Shown here piece after piece: positions 16,946 through 25,043 of a DNA stretch of 52,972 nucleotides. This DNA comes from UBA3305 sp002373555. GTDB lineage: Bacteria > Bacillota > Clostridia > Lachnospirales > Lachnospiraceae. Both the position numbers and the translations under genes were made by a program. The stretch covers positions 1-52,972 of the forward strand of contig CAMOER010000018.1 of the NCBI GenBank assembly GCA_946612455.1, read 5' to 3'. Below the pieces are notes generated by a model, which worked only from the letters and a program-made list of their open reading frames with translations, had not been told where the DNA came from and made no database searches. Numbering within the stretch: the first letter of the stretch is position 1; each line of letters starts with the position of its first letter.

Positions 16946-18421
16946 TTATTCCATGTGTCCGTCGCGGTACATGGAGAACTGATCCATCGGATACTTTTTC
17001 AGATTGTCCAGAATCTTTCTGCCGTCGGCATTGGCCAGCAGTTCATTTCTGGACTTCGTGATCGCTGTCTCGACCACCTGCTTGGACGGGCCGCCGACAC
17101 AGCCGCCGGGACACATCATGCCCTCGATGAAGTCTTCCTTCAGTCTGCCCGCCTTCAGCATCATCAGCGCCTTCCCGCATTCATCGCCGCCCGCGCAGGT
17201 CAGCAAGCTGATATCCGAGGTATCCTCTCCCATCTCCTGCATGACTTCGATCACCGCCGCTGCGACGCCGCCGCTGCCCGCGAAACGTTTTCCGAACAGG
17301 GAAGCCTCCTGATAATCCTCTTCTACCGGCTCGATCGTGACATCCCTGGATTCCAGGATCGTCAGAAGCTCGCCGTACGTCAGCGCATAATCCGCATTAT
17401 CGACAATATTTTCGTTCAGCGTTTCGCCCTTCTTGGCAATGCACGGTCCGATAAACACGGTAATGCAGTCCGGATCCATGGATTTGAGATATCGGGAGAC
17501 GGCCACCATCGGTGAAACGGTCGTGGATTTGTTCTCTTCGTACTGCTTCGGGAAATGGTGATGCAGCATGGAAATAAACGCCGGGCAGCAGGAAGTCGTC
17601 ATCTTGCGTCCTTCCTTCTTGGCTTCGATCCACTCCCTGGCTTCATAGGCAGCGGTCATATCGCCGCCGAGACCGACCTCGACCATATCCGCAAAGCCGA
17701 CTTTCTTCAAAGCCGCCTTCACGGAAGCCATGCCGATCCCCTTGCCGAACTGCCCTTCCGTTGCGGGGGCGCACATCGCGACCACACGTTTGCCGGCCCG
17801 GATGGCTTTGATAATCTCTACGGAAAATGTTTTGGAAGCGATCGCACCGAAGGGGCAGCTGTGGACGCAGTGTCCGCAGTGCACACATTTCACTTCATCG
17901 ATCTTGCAGAAACCGTATTCATCATACGTGATCGCGCCCACCGGACATGCTTTCTTGCAGGGACGCTCCGTATGGATGATCGCTTCAAACGCACAGGCTT
18001 TCGCACACTGGCCGCAGGACTTGCATTTGTTCGGATCGATGCGCATTCTGCGTTCGCCGGGCGCGATCGCATCGAATTTACAGGCGGAAAGACAGGGTCT
18101 GCCCAGGCAGAACCGGCAGCTGTCCGTGACCATATATTCCTGGATCGAACAGTCATCACAGGCAGCCGGGATCACCGCAACAACGTTCTTCGTCGGGTTT
18201 GCCGCATCCGGGCTCAGGCCCATTGCCATGCGGATGCGCCCGCGGACGATCTCCCTTTCCTTATAGACGCAGCAGCGGTACTGCGGCTTCGGACCGGGGC
18301 TGACTGCCGCCACGATCTTCTCGCAGTTGTCCGGCGTGATCTCATCCTCCCAGGCGAGACGGTTCACTTCGCGGAGGATAAAATGTCTGAGATCCATGAT
18401 TCCTTTATCATTCGACTGCAT
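16946..18421 (-). CDS. monomeric [FeFe] hydrogenase, group-B type
   Basis: 491 residues. Four-Cys motifs for iron-sulfur clusters fill residues about 88-192 (CRFCLGRPCLSAC, CKSCGQCAKAC, CVHCGHCVHSC). The H-cluster domain carries L1 TSCCPAF (276-282), L2 IGPCIAKK (324-331) and L3 EGMMCPGGCVGG (433-444). These differ from group A (TSCCPGW, MPCxxK, ExMACxxGCxxGG) and match what I know of group B, which is abundant in gut Clostridia. All Cys ligands and the proton-relay Cys of L1 are present, so an active enzyme is likely. It would oxidise ferredoxin reduced by PFOR (47529-51047) and release H2. The maturases HydE/F/G are not in the window. The ATG at 18421 follows AAAGGA. The leader has an 11-bp perfect inverted repeat. 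Confidence 0.9.
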   Translation of the reverse strand: MQSNDKGIMDLRHFILREVNRLAWEDEITPDNCEKIVAAVSPGPKPQYRCCVYKEREIVRGRIRMAMGLSPDAANPTKNVVAVIPAACDDCSIQEYMVTDSCRFCLGRPCLSACKFDAIAPGERRMRIDPNKCKSCGQCAKACAFEAIIHTERPCKKACPVGAITYDEYGFCKIDEVKCVHCGHCVHSCPFGAIASKTFSVEIIKAIRAGKRVVAMCAPATEGQFGKGIGMASVKAALKKVGFADMVEVGLGGDMTAAYEAREWIEAKKEGRKMTTSCCPAFISMLHHHFPKQYEENKSTTVSPMVAVSRYLKSMDPDCITVFIGPCIAKKGETLNENIVDNADYALTYGELLTILESRDVTIEPVEEDYQEASLFGKRFAGSGGVAAAVIEVMQEMGEDTSDISLLTCAGGDECGKALMMLKAGRLKEDFIEGMMCPGGCVGGPSKQVVETAITKSRNELLANADGRKILDNLKKYPMDQFSMYRDGHME

Positions 18422-18451
18422 AATGTAATTCCTTTCATCACTCAGTAATAA

Positions 18452-18490
18452 ACCGGTGCAGACGAATGTTCTCGGTTCATCTGCACCGGT
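18452..18490. promoter_or_regulatory. 11-bp inverted repeat in hydrogenase leader
   Basis: ACCGGTGCAGA (18452-18462) and TCTGCACCGGT (18480-18490) are perfect complements with a 17-base loop. On the minus strand the stem is followed by TTTATTACT. It may be an operator or a weak attenuator controlling the hydrogenase operon. Confidence 0.55.
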
Positions 18491-18503
18491 GTGTCTTCAT
18501 GTA

Positions 18504-18532
18504 ATCTTATCATATAATAGGGAATCTGTCAT
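18504..18532 (-). promoter_or_regulatory. possible hydrogenase operon promoter
   Basis: Minus-strand ATGACA (18527-18532), 17-base spacer, TAAGAT (18504-18509). It would put the 11-bp inverted repeat at the very start of the transcript. Confidence 0.4.
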
Positions 18533-18552
18533 GGAAGAATTGGGGTTGAACG

Positions 18553-18684
18553 CTACTTTTTGCGGCCGGTGTCTATTGGTACGTTTGAAATGAGCTCCGC
18601 CGGTCTGTAAACGATCGTTTCCTTGATCGATATATTTCTTCCGTTCTTACGGACATGTTCAAAAATCTGGCTGTTTTTAAAAAA
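18553..18684 (-). pseudogene. possible C-terminal gene fragment
   Basis: A minus-strand frame open between TAA at 18685-18687 and TAG at 18553-18555 reads with plausible protein composition (contains EHVRKNGRNISIKE and TIVYRPAELISN). It has no ATG and no ribosome-binding site. The MITE-like element abuts its upstream end, so insertion may have cut an older gene. I do not recognise the family, and the reading could be chance. Confidence 0.25.
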
Positions 18685-18686
18685 TT

Positions 18687-18809
18687 ACACCCATGATTGG
18701 CAGAACTTTATTGCCAATATTTATGATTGCTTCTTTCGCGATGACATTTTATGTCCTCACGCCAGATAATCATAATATTGTGCAACAAAGAACTGCCAAA
18801 AATGGGTGT
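18687..18809. mobile_element. MITE-like hairpin element
   Basis: The ends ACACCCATGATTGGCAG and CTGCCAAAAATGGGTGT are imperfect inverted repeats, and complementarity continues inward through TTGC-CAATATTTATGATT against AATCATAATATTGTGCAA. Each arm is about 45 bases around a short centre, so the 123 bp fold into one long hairpin. There is no coding content. TGTTTTTA occurs on both sides (18672-18679 and 18810-18817), but on the left it is 7 bases from the repeat end, so a target-site duplication is uncertain. Confidence 0.6.
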
Positions 18810-18931
18810 TGTTTTTACAAAGGCATCATTATATGAACAAGTTGTTCCGGCAGCAGCCGCAGTGCCTTAAAGCCATCTTATTAAAATGCCTGTTCGTTGA
18901 ACTGCCGCGGCACCGGAAAAGCATCTCTTCC

Positions 18932-19366
18932 TCAGAACGGCTCCTTCACCAGATTTCGGACCACCATCGGTACGATCATACAGCCGAGCGCGATGCCGGC
19001 CAGACCTTCCGCCAGCAGCACCAGCTTTTCGTTGATCATGGCAAGATCCGTCTGAATGATCGCCATGATCAGTTCATAGAGAACATCTCCGGGGATCAGC
19101 AGCACAAGTGCCGGGTACAGATATTTTGCGATCGATGCATTTCTCTGCCGTCCGATGATCTCCGCAAATACCGTTGCGACAACAGCGGCGATCAGTGTAT
19201 ACACGAAACGGTTCGGGAAGGCCGGTTCGCAGATCAGAAGAACGATCCTGGTAACGATACCGCCGAGCCCTGCCAGATACAGTTCCTGCGGGCGGATCCC
19301 GAAGCAGATGCCGAACCCGCAGGCGCAGGTAAAGGAAAACAATAATGCAAGAAGGATATCGACCAT
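18932..19366 (-). CDS. ThrE-family exporter, C-terminal half (ThrE_2)
   Basis: 144-residue membrane protein with four to five spans. It matches the small ThrE_2/DUF3815 subunit of the split threonine/serine exporter family (LLALLFSFTCACGFGICFG, ALVLLIPGDVLYELIMA). It works with the larger subunit encoded directly upstream; in other bacteria the two are fused. ATG at 19366 overlaps the upstream stop as TGATG. A GTG one codon earlier is an alternative, and GGAGG lies upstream of both. Likely function is export of serine, threonine or related small molecules, by family. Confidence 0.85.
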   Translation of the reverse strand: MVDILLALLFSFTCACGFGICFGIRPQELYLAGLGGIVTRIVLLICEPAFPNRFVYTLIAAVVATVFAEIIGRQRNASIAKYLYPALVLLIPGDVLYELIMAIIQTDLAMINEKLVLLAEGLAGIALGCMIVPMVVRNLVKEPF

Positions 19367-20139
19367 CACAGAACACCTCCGAACAGCAACATGGAAAGAT
19401 AGAAACCGCAGGCTACAGCGAATGTCTCCAGGAACGCCGTCATGAACAGCAGGCCGCCCGAAAGCACTTTTCCGTTCAGCAGTTCACGGCAGGCATTGAT
19501 AAGCGGGACACCGGGGATCAGACCGATACAGGTGATGACCATCAGCAGATAGGGATTCTCATGGAACCCCAGCCGGAACGCCGCCATGATCAGCGATCCC
19601 GCAAGGAAGGAACCCAGCCCGCACAGAAAGAAGCGGTTCATCGGGAAGATCTCGTCCATATACATCTGCACGCTCATGGCAATAATGATGCCGCAGGCTA
19701 CCAGCACGCCGCCGATCAGTCCGCCGCCGATAAAGTAATTCAGCGACAGCAGCGCGATGGTCATGCCGAGAATGATCATATGTCTGGGATAGGCCGGCTT
19801 GTTCGGGACCAGGCTGAGAAGTCCGGGAAGCTCCTCCGGGGCCGGCTTGTTTTTCCGCACGCCGCGCACCATCTGATTCAGCTTTGTCAGCTGCTCCATG
19901 TTCGGATGGATCTCGCCGGGCGTACGATGGCACATGACGGTCTCCCCGTCCGCCGTCCGCGCGGAAATTATGATCGTATGCGGAAGGATGAACATATTGG
20001 CATCTTTTACCTCATAGGTCTTAAAGACCTGTTTCATGATCTCGTCAACACGCCAGATCTCTCCGCCGCAGACCAGGACGCGCTCGCCGACTTCAGAAGC
20101 GAAATCCAGGATGTATGTCAGTTCTGTCTTGTTCTGCAT
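19366..20139 (-). CDS. ThrE-family exporter, N-terminal half (ThrE/DUF1212)
   Basis: 257 residues. The first ~110 are a soluble domain with CGGEIWRVDEIM and the conserved Thr/His-rich MFILPHTIIIS region, then about five spans (ALLSLNYFIGGGLIGG, ITCIGLIPGVPLINA). This is the ThrE/DUF1212 half of the threonine/serine exporter family, paired with the ThrE_2 subunit whose start overlaps its stop. ATG at 20139 with AGGAG upstream was chosen over in-frame codons to 20190. The pair forms an operon and is divergent from the GH13 gene. The expected job is efflux of serine or threonine. Confidence 0.87.
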   Translation of the reverse strand: MQNKTELTYILDFASEVGERVLVCGGEIWRVDEIMKQVFKTYEVKDANMFILPHTIIISARTADGETVMCHRTPGEIHPNMEQLTKLNQMVRGVRKNKPAPEELPGLLSLVPNKPAYPRHMIILGMTIALLSLNYFIGGGLIGGVLVACGIIIAMSVQMYMDEIFPMNRFFLCGLGSFLAGSLIMAAFRLGFHENPYLLMVITCIGLIPGVPLINACRELLNGKVLSGGLLFMTAFLETFAVACGFYLSMLLFGGVL

Positions 20140-20411
20140 ATATATTTCTCCTGTATGAATAAAGTATCGTAATGATAGCAAGCTTTTCATTCAGAATCAA
20201 TATAATATCTTACCAAATTCAGGATTTGTTATACAGACGTCAAATGACTGATATACGCAGATCATCTTTGTCCAGGGGCAGCATCTCTTCTTGCTCCTGC
20301 GTCATCCGCAGCAGCGCCGAAACGGATCCGGTGATCCGGATCCGGATGCTTGCATTCCCCCTCCGGATGCGGTATTTTATGAATATCATGAAACATTTCA
20401 GGAGGAAAAAC

Positions 20412-21953
20412 ATGTCCGCAAAGTGGCTTCACAACGCAGTTTTTTATGAAATCTATCCGCAGTCTTTTAACGATACCAACGGAGACGGGATCGGCGATAT
20501 CAACGGAATCACGGAAAAGCTGGATTACATCCGGGGACTCGGATGCAATGCCATCTGGATCAATCCCTGCTTTGATTCTCCTTTTAAGGATGCCGGCTAT
20601 GACGTCCGGGATTTCAAAAAAGTCGCGGAACGATACGGCACGAACGAGGATCTGTACCGGCTGTTTGCTGCCGCCCATGAAAAAGGAATGCATATCGTAC
20701 TCGATCTGGTCGCCGGACACACGTCCGAAGAGCATGAATGGTTCCGGCAGAGCCAGCGGGATAAGAATAATGAATTCACCGACCGCTATATCTGGACCAA
20801 TTTCTGCTTCGAACCAGCCGACGGTCTGAATTATGTGGCCGGCGAAAGCGATCGTTCTGCTGCCTACGTACTCAACTTCTTCAAGTGTCAGCCTGCCCTG
20901 AATTACGGTTTCTACAAGGTGACCCGTCCCTGGCAGAAGCCGATGGAGCATCCGGCAGCCATCGCGACCAGAGAAGCGCTCAAGGACATCATGCGTTTCT
21001 GGCTCAGCCACGGCTGCGACGGATTCCGTGTCGACATGGCGGCTTCGCTTGTCAAAAATGATGACGAACAGAAGACCGGTACAAGCGCCGTCTGGGCCGA
21101 TATCCGCCGGATGCTGGAGCTCGAATTTCCGGATGCCGCAATGATCTCCGAATGGAGCAACCCGCCGCAGGCGCTGCGGGCCGGATTTGATATGGACTTC
21201 TTCCTCAACAACCGAGGCAACGGCTACTCCACCCTGCTGCGTGATTACGAAAACCAGGACGGGGAAGACCACAGTTTCTTTAAGAAGGATGCCGGCGGAA
21301 ATATCAACCGCTTCCTCGACACCTATCTTCGCTGGTATCAGGATACAAAGGGGTTCGGCTACATTTCCCTGATCTCCTGCAACCACGATACCAGACGGCC
21401 CGCTTATACGCTTACAACGGAGGAACTGAAGCTTGCCTATGCCTTCCTCTTCACCATGCCCGGCGTACCGTTCCTGTATTACGGCGACGAGATCGGCATG
21501 AAGTATCAGGAACTCCCGACCAAGGAAGGCGGCTATTTCCGGACCGGTTCCAGGACGCCGATGCAGTGGAACGCCGGAAAGAACCGGGGATTCTCCGATG
21601 GCCGTCCCGAGGATCTGTATCTGCCCGTGGATGAAACGCCGGAAGCGCCTACTGTCGAATCACAGGAACATGATCCCGCCTCCCTCCTCAATACTGTCAG
21701 AGCCATTCTCGCGCTGCGTCACAGCGAGGAGGATCTGCAGGCCGATGCGGAACTGACCGTGATCTGCAGCGAACCGGACAGACCGTTCGTTTACAGCCGC
21801 GGCAGTCTGATCCTGGCGGTCAATCCGGACAGCTGCCCGAAGCAGCTGCAGAGAGATTTCGGAGAACGCAAACCACTGTTCACGCTCGGCGAAGGTACTT
21901 ACGAAAACGGATGCCTTACCCTGCACGGACAGTCCTTTATCGTCCTGCAGTAA
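20412..21953 (+). CDS. GH13 alpha-glucan hydrolase
   Basis: 513-residue cytosolic glycoside hydrolase of family 13. The (beta/alpha)8 barrel starts at AVFYEIYPQSFNDTNGDGIGD; the nucleophile is D208 (GFRVDMA), the acid/base is E247 (MISEWSN) and the transition-state Asp is D326 (CNHDTRR). A C-terminal beta domain ends in a typical GQSFIVLQ strand. There is no signal peptide, so it acts on internal glucans or imported oligosaccharides. Exact specificity (alpha-amylase, alpha-glucosidase or trehalose/sucrose-type) is not certain. The ATG at 20412 has AGGAGG directly upstream; the frame is open 240 bases further without a site. It lies upstream of glgB on the same strand with a structured element between them, suggesting a glycogen-turnover locus. 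Confidence 0.88.
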   Translation: MSAKWLHNAVFYEIYPQSFNDTNGDGIGDINGITEKLDYIRGLGCNAIWINPCFDSPFKDAGYDVRDFKKVAERYGTNEDLYRLFAAAHEKGMHIVLDLVAGHTSEEHEWFRQSQRDKNNEFTDRYIWTNFCFEPADGLNYVAGESDRSAAYVLNFFKCQPALNYGFYKVTRPWQKPMEHPAAIATREALKDIMRFWLSHGCDGFRVDMAASLVKNDDEQKTGTSAVWADIRRMLELEFPDAAMISEWSNPPQALRAGFDMDFFLNNRGNGYSTLLRDYENQDGEDHSFFKKDAGGNINRFLDTYLRWYQDTKGFGYISLISCNHDTRRPAYTLTTEELKLAYAFLFTMPGVPFLYYGDEIGMKYQELPTKEGGYFRTGSRTPMQWNAGKNRGFSDGRPEDLYLPVDETPEAPTVESQEHDPASLLNTVRAILALRHSEEDLQADAELTVICSEPDRPFVYSRGSLILAVNPDSCPKQLQRDFGERKPLFTLGEGTYENGCLTLHGQSFIVLQ

Positions 21954-22289
21954 AAGACCTCCGTACCGTAATCATCTTCCGGAAATTGTATGACCGCCCG
22001 AACTTTTTTCCTTGTGATGGAATGCATAATCTGGTATCATGTACAGGATAGGAATATGATTCACCAGCCAAAAGTACAATTTGCGAAACCGTGCTTGCAC
22101 GAGTGAAGAAAATTGTACTTGGGGCGCCCCTTCATGAGCAGGTAGTGGGGCAGGGGCCCCGCAAACTGTGAATGGAGGACGGATTGTGAGAGTTCGAAGA
22201 ACGAAACAATCCGGGTGAATCATAAAACTTACTTTTGGCGACTACTTTGAAATATTATTACTATACCATTTTGAACTACAGGAGTACTT
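21954..22289. other. intergenic stretch holding a cloverleaf-like element
   Basis: No credible gene. Bases 22056-22223 form a compact multi-helix element listed separately. An 83-codon frame on the minus strand (21972-22223) is an artefact of that element. The last 50 bases lead into the glgB ribosome-binding site AGGAG. Confidence 0.6.
22056..22239. repeat. cloverleaf-like structured element before glgB
   Basis: Outer helix ATGATTCACC/GGTGAATCAT (22056-22065 with 22214-22223) closes three hairpins: AAGTACAATTT/AAATTGTACTT (22072-22082 with 22110-22120, enclosing GTGC-TT-GCAC), a GGGGCGCCCC ... GGGGC/GCCCC hairpin (22121-22160), and CGGATTGT/ACAATCCG (22180-22187 with 22206-22213, enclosing GTTC-GAA-GAAC). 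An alternative 10-bp pairing GCCAAAAGTA/TACTTTTGGC (22067-22076 with 22230-22239) competes with the first hairpin. It could be a mobile repeat or a structured RNA. Confidence 0.65.
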
Positions 22290-24404
22290 ATGCTGAAGAT
22301 CTATGAATACAATCCGTCCCTGAAGAGCTTCGGAAATGATATCGAGCTCCGTCTCCGCCTCTACAGAGAGACGAAAGCCAGACTGGTTCCCGACAGTTCG
22401 AAGGGACTTTCCTCGATCGCCAATGCCTACATGTATTTCGGCATCCATCATGCTTACGGATGCTGGGTCTACAGAGAATGGGCACCCGGCGCGGACAGAC
22501 TTTTCCTGACCGGCGATTTCAACAACTGGGATCCGCATTCGCATGAGCTGACAAAGCACGAAGACGGCACATTTGACATCACCCTTCCGGGCGACGATGC
22601 GCTTTGGGAAGGCTGCCGTGTCCTGACGGTCGTACAGAACGGCGATGAAGAGACGTGGCACGTTCCGCTTTATGCCAGACGTGTGGTGCAGGATCCGGAG
22701 GATTTCTCCTGGAAATGCGAAGTCATCGACACCGGAAAACAGTTCGCCTGGACAGACGAAGGCTTCACGCCCTCTGAGCCCCTCCTGATCTACGAGACCC
22801 ACGTCGGCATGTCCGGCGAGGAGCCCCGGATCAGTACCTACAGAGAATTTGCCGACAATGTGCTGCCGCGCGTTAAGAAAGCCGGCTACAACACGATCCA
22901 GCTGATGGCGATCCTGCAGCACCCCTTCTACGGCTCCTTCGGTTATCAGGTATCGAACTTCTTTGCAGTCTCTTCCTGGTTCGGCACGCCCGATGATTTC
23001 AAATATCTTGTCAACAAGGCGCACGCGATGGGCATCCGTGTTCTGCTGGATCTGGTGCATTCGCACGCAGCGAAGAACACCGCCGAAGGCATCAACATGT
23101 TCGACGGCACCGATTACCAGTTCTTCCATAAAGGCAAGGCCGGCGATCATCCGAACTGGGATACCAAGCTGTTCAATTACGGCAAGGATGAAGTCATTTT
23201 CTTCCTGCTTTCCAACCTGAAATACTGGCTGGACGAGTATCATGTCGACGGTTTCCGCTTTGACGGCGTGACGTCCATGCTTTATCATGATCACGGCATC
23301 GGTTCGGCCTTTGATTCCGACAGCAAATATTTCTCACTGAATACGGATACTGAAGCGATCACTTATCTGCAGCTGGCGAACGAGCTGATCCGCGAAGTCA
23401 AGCCCACCGCGATCACGATCGCCGAGGATATGTCCGGCATGCCCGGCATGTGCCTGCCGATCCGGGAAGGCGGCATCGGCTTTGACTACCGTCTGGCCAT
23501 GGGACTGCCGGATATGTGGATCCAGCTTCTGCGCGACGGACGTCCGGATGACGACTGGAACATGGACCAGATCTGGAGCAGCCTATGCCTGCGCCGTCCC
23601 GGTGAAAAGACCGTTGCTTATGCGGAGAGCCATGACCAGGCGCTTGTCGGCGACAAAACGCTTATGTTCCGTCTTGCGGATGCCGCCATGTACACCGACA
23701 TGGACAAGATCACGCACAACATCACGATCGACCGTGCTGTCGCCCTCCACAAAATGATCCGTCTGCTGACCTTCGCAGCCGGCGGCGACGCCTATCTGAA
23801 CTTCATGGGCAACGAATTCGGTCATCCGGAATGGATCGATTTCCCCCGGGAAGGCAACGGCTGGAGCTATCACTACTGCCGCAGACAGTGGAGCCTCGCA
23901 GACAACGGCTTCCTGAAATACGAATGGCTGAATGACTTTGACCGCGAAATGATAAAGCTGGCCTCCGAAAAGGGACTGTTCGATCAGGTCATGCCGCATC
24001 TGGACAAAGTGCACGTGAAGGATCACACCCTGGCCTTCGAACGCGGCGGCATGCTCTTCGTGTTCAACTTCCATCCCACGGAAGCGTTTAAGGATTATCC
24101 GATCCCGGTCACACAGCCGATGGATTACATGCCGATCCTGTCGACCGATGAACCCCGCTTCGGCGGCTTCGATCAGATCAAATTCATGCACTACTCGGCA
24201 CAGTCGAAATATGACGAAGGCAATGAGCTGACCATGTATCTGCCGCCGAGGACCGCTGTCGTGCTGGTGCCGGTCCAGCCGGAGCCGGAAAAACAGACAT
24301 CCGAAGCAGCGCCGGCCGAGGATACGGCGCCGGCCGAAAGCAGACCCGTGAAGAAGGCTCCTGCGAGGAAGAGCAATGGCAGCAGAAAGAAAAAGCAGCT
24401 TTGA
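22290..24404 (+). CDS. glgB: 1,4-alpha-glucan branching enzyme, eukaryotic-type
   Basis: 704-residue GH13 branching enzyme that cuts alpha-1,4-glucan and re-attaches the piece by an alpha-1,6 bond to build glycogen. A CBM48-like domain is followed by the barrel with D325 (GFRFDGVTS), E379 (TIAEDMSG) and D449 (ESHDQAL). YREWAPGADRLFLTGDFNNW and FMGNEFGHPEWIDFPREGNG are of the eukaryotic/GH13_8 kind (human GBE1, plant SBE) rather than the usual bacterial GlgB (GH13_9). The last ~40 residues are an Ala/Pro/Lys-rich tail (KKAPARKSNGSRKKKQL) absent from the family core. Start ATG with AGGAG upstream. No glgA/glgC in the window. Confidence 0.93.
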   Translation: MLKIYEYNPSLKSFGNDIELRLRLYRETKARLVPDSSKGLSSIANAYMYFGIHHAYGCWVYREWAPGADRLFLTGDFNNWDPHSHELTKHEDGTFDITLPGDDALWEGCRVLTVVQNGDEETWHVPLYARRVVQDPEDFSWKCEVIDTGKQFAWTDEGFTPSEPLLIYETHVGMSGEEPRISTYREFADNVLPRVKKAGYNTIQLMAILQHPFYGSFGYQVSNFFAVSSWFGTPDDFKYLVNKAHAMGIRVLLDLVHSHAAKNTAEGINMFDGTDYQFFHKGKAGDHPNWDTKLFNYGKDEVIFFLLSNLKYWLDEYHVDGFRFDGVTSMLYHDHGIGSAFDSDSKYFSLNTDTEAITYLQLANELIREVKPTAITIAEDMSGMPGMCLPIREGGIGFDYRLAMGLPDMWIQLLRDGRPDDDWNMDQIWSSLCLRRPGEKTVAYAESHDQALVGDKTLMFRLADAAMYTDMDKITHNITIDRAVALHKMIRLLTFAAGGDAYLNFMGNEFGHPEWIDFPREGNGWSYHYCRRQWSLADNGFLKYEWLNDFDREMIKLASEKGLFDQVMPHLDKVHVKDHTLAFERGGMLFVFNFHPTEAFKDYPIPVTQPMDYMPILSTDEPRFGGFDQIKFMHYSAQSKYDEGNELTMYLPPRTAVVLVPVQPEPEKQTSEAAPAEDTAPAESRPVKKAPARKSNGSRKKKQL

Positions 24405-24846
24405 TATCATTGATGCCTGTGATCTGACGGCGGACGAATTCCGGGATCACCGCACCCGCGAGAAGGGCTATGCCATGATCGCCCTGATCCTGCATATCAT
24501 ACCCGTCGTGCTTCCTGCGATGGCACTGTCCGTCTTCTACACCGCTGCACCGTATATCCTGGCCTTCTTTCCGCTGATCGTGCTGGTCATGACCATGTAC
24601 CGTGCGCCAATGGAAGCGGAGGCGATCATCGGTACGGTAAAACGGAATTATGTGCAGTTTGCCGACATTCTGATCCTCATCACAAGGATCCTGGCGATCC
24701 TCACGCCGGCGCTTCTGATCTACGCGAACTTCCGGCTGGATCTGGGGATCAGCATCTGGCTGGTCATCCAGATCGCGTGTCTGCTGCTCGAGGGCCTGGC
24801 ACTGCAGTTCCTTTACAGGCACAGAAGAAAACTTCGATTTTCATAA
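24376..24846 (+). CDS. small membrane protein, unknown
   Basis: 156 residues with four hydrophobic segments (about 32-52, 56-75, 95-117, 122-143), a charged cytosolic N-terminus of about 30 residues and a basic C-terminus (RHRRKLRFS). I do not recognise the family. It overlaps the 3' end of glgB by 29 bases in another frame and has a purine-rich site inside glgB, so it is translationally coupled to it. A terminator follows. A link to glycogen metabolism rests only on this position. Confidence 0.7.
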   Translation: MAAERKSSFDIIDACDLTADEFRDHRTREKGYAMIALILHIIPVVLPAMALSVFYTAAPYILAFFPLIVLVMTMYRAPMEAEAIIGTVKRNYVQFADILILITRILAILTPALLIYANFRLDLGISIWLVIQIACLLLEGLALQFLYRHRRKLRFS

Positions 24847-24851
24847 CACAG

Positions 24852-24880
24852 CCGCGCCTCCCGGCGCGGTTTTCCTTTCT
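24852..24880 (+). terminator. terminator of glgB operon
   Basis: CCGCGCC/GGCGCGG stem, 4-base loop, then TTTTCCTTTCT on the plus strand. Confidence 0.85.
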
Positions 24881-24914
24881 GACGAAATTTATTTGAAAAT
24901 GCATCATTTTCCGC

Positions 24915-24943
24915 TTGACTTTTAAGTGTCAGAAGTGTATATT
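24915..24943 (+). promoter_or_regulatory. promoter of tRNA-Val/tRNA-Met
   Basis: TTGACT (24915-24920), 17-base spacer, TATATT (24938-24943), 23 bases before the tRNA-Val 5' end. Confidence 0.75.
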
Positions 24944-24966
24944 AATCAAGTCGCTTGAAGCGATGA

Positions 24967-25039
24967 GGGATCATAGCTCAGCTGGGAGAGCACATGCCTT
25001 ACAAGCATGGGGTCACAGGTTCGAGCCCTGTTGGTCCCA
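24967..25039 (+). tRNA. tRNA-Val (UAC)
   Basis: Full cloverleaf of 73 bases. Acceptor GGGATCA pairs with TGGTCCC; the D-loop is AGCTGGGAGA, the anticodon stem CATGC/GCATG holds loop CTTACAA with anticodon TAC, and the T-loop is GTTCGAG. CCA is not encoded. Confidence 0.97.
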
Positions 25040-25043
25040 CTCT

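Larger units (their letters stand above)
18533..18931. other. gene-free stretch with remnants
   Basis: About 400 bases without a recognisable intact gene. It contains a 43-codon open stretch on the minus strand (18556-18684) that looks protein-like but has no start codon or ribosome-binding site, a 123-bp MITE-like hairpin (18687-18809), and about 120 AT-poorer bases up to the ThrE gene in which I see nothing. Confidence 0.5.

Noticed and set aside
21972..22223. 83-codon minus-strand frame upstream of glgB
   Set aside because: It coincides with the cloverleaf-like element, whose base pairing explains the sequence better; no ribosome-binding site.
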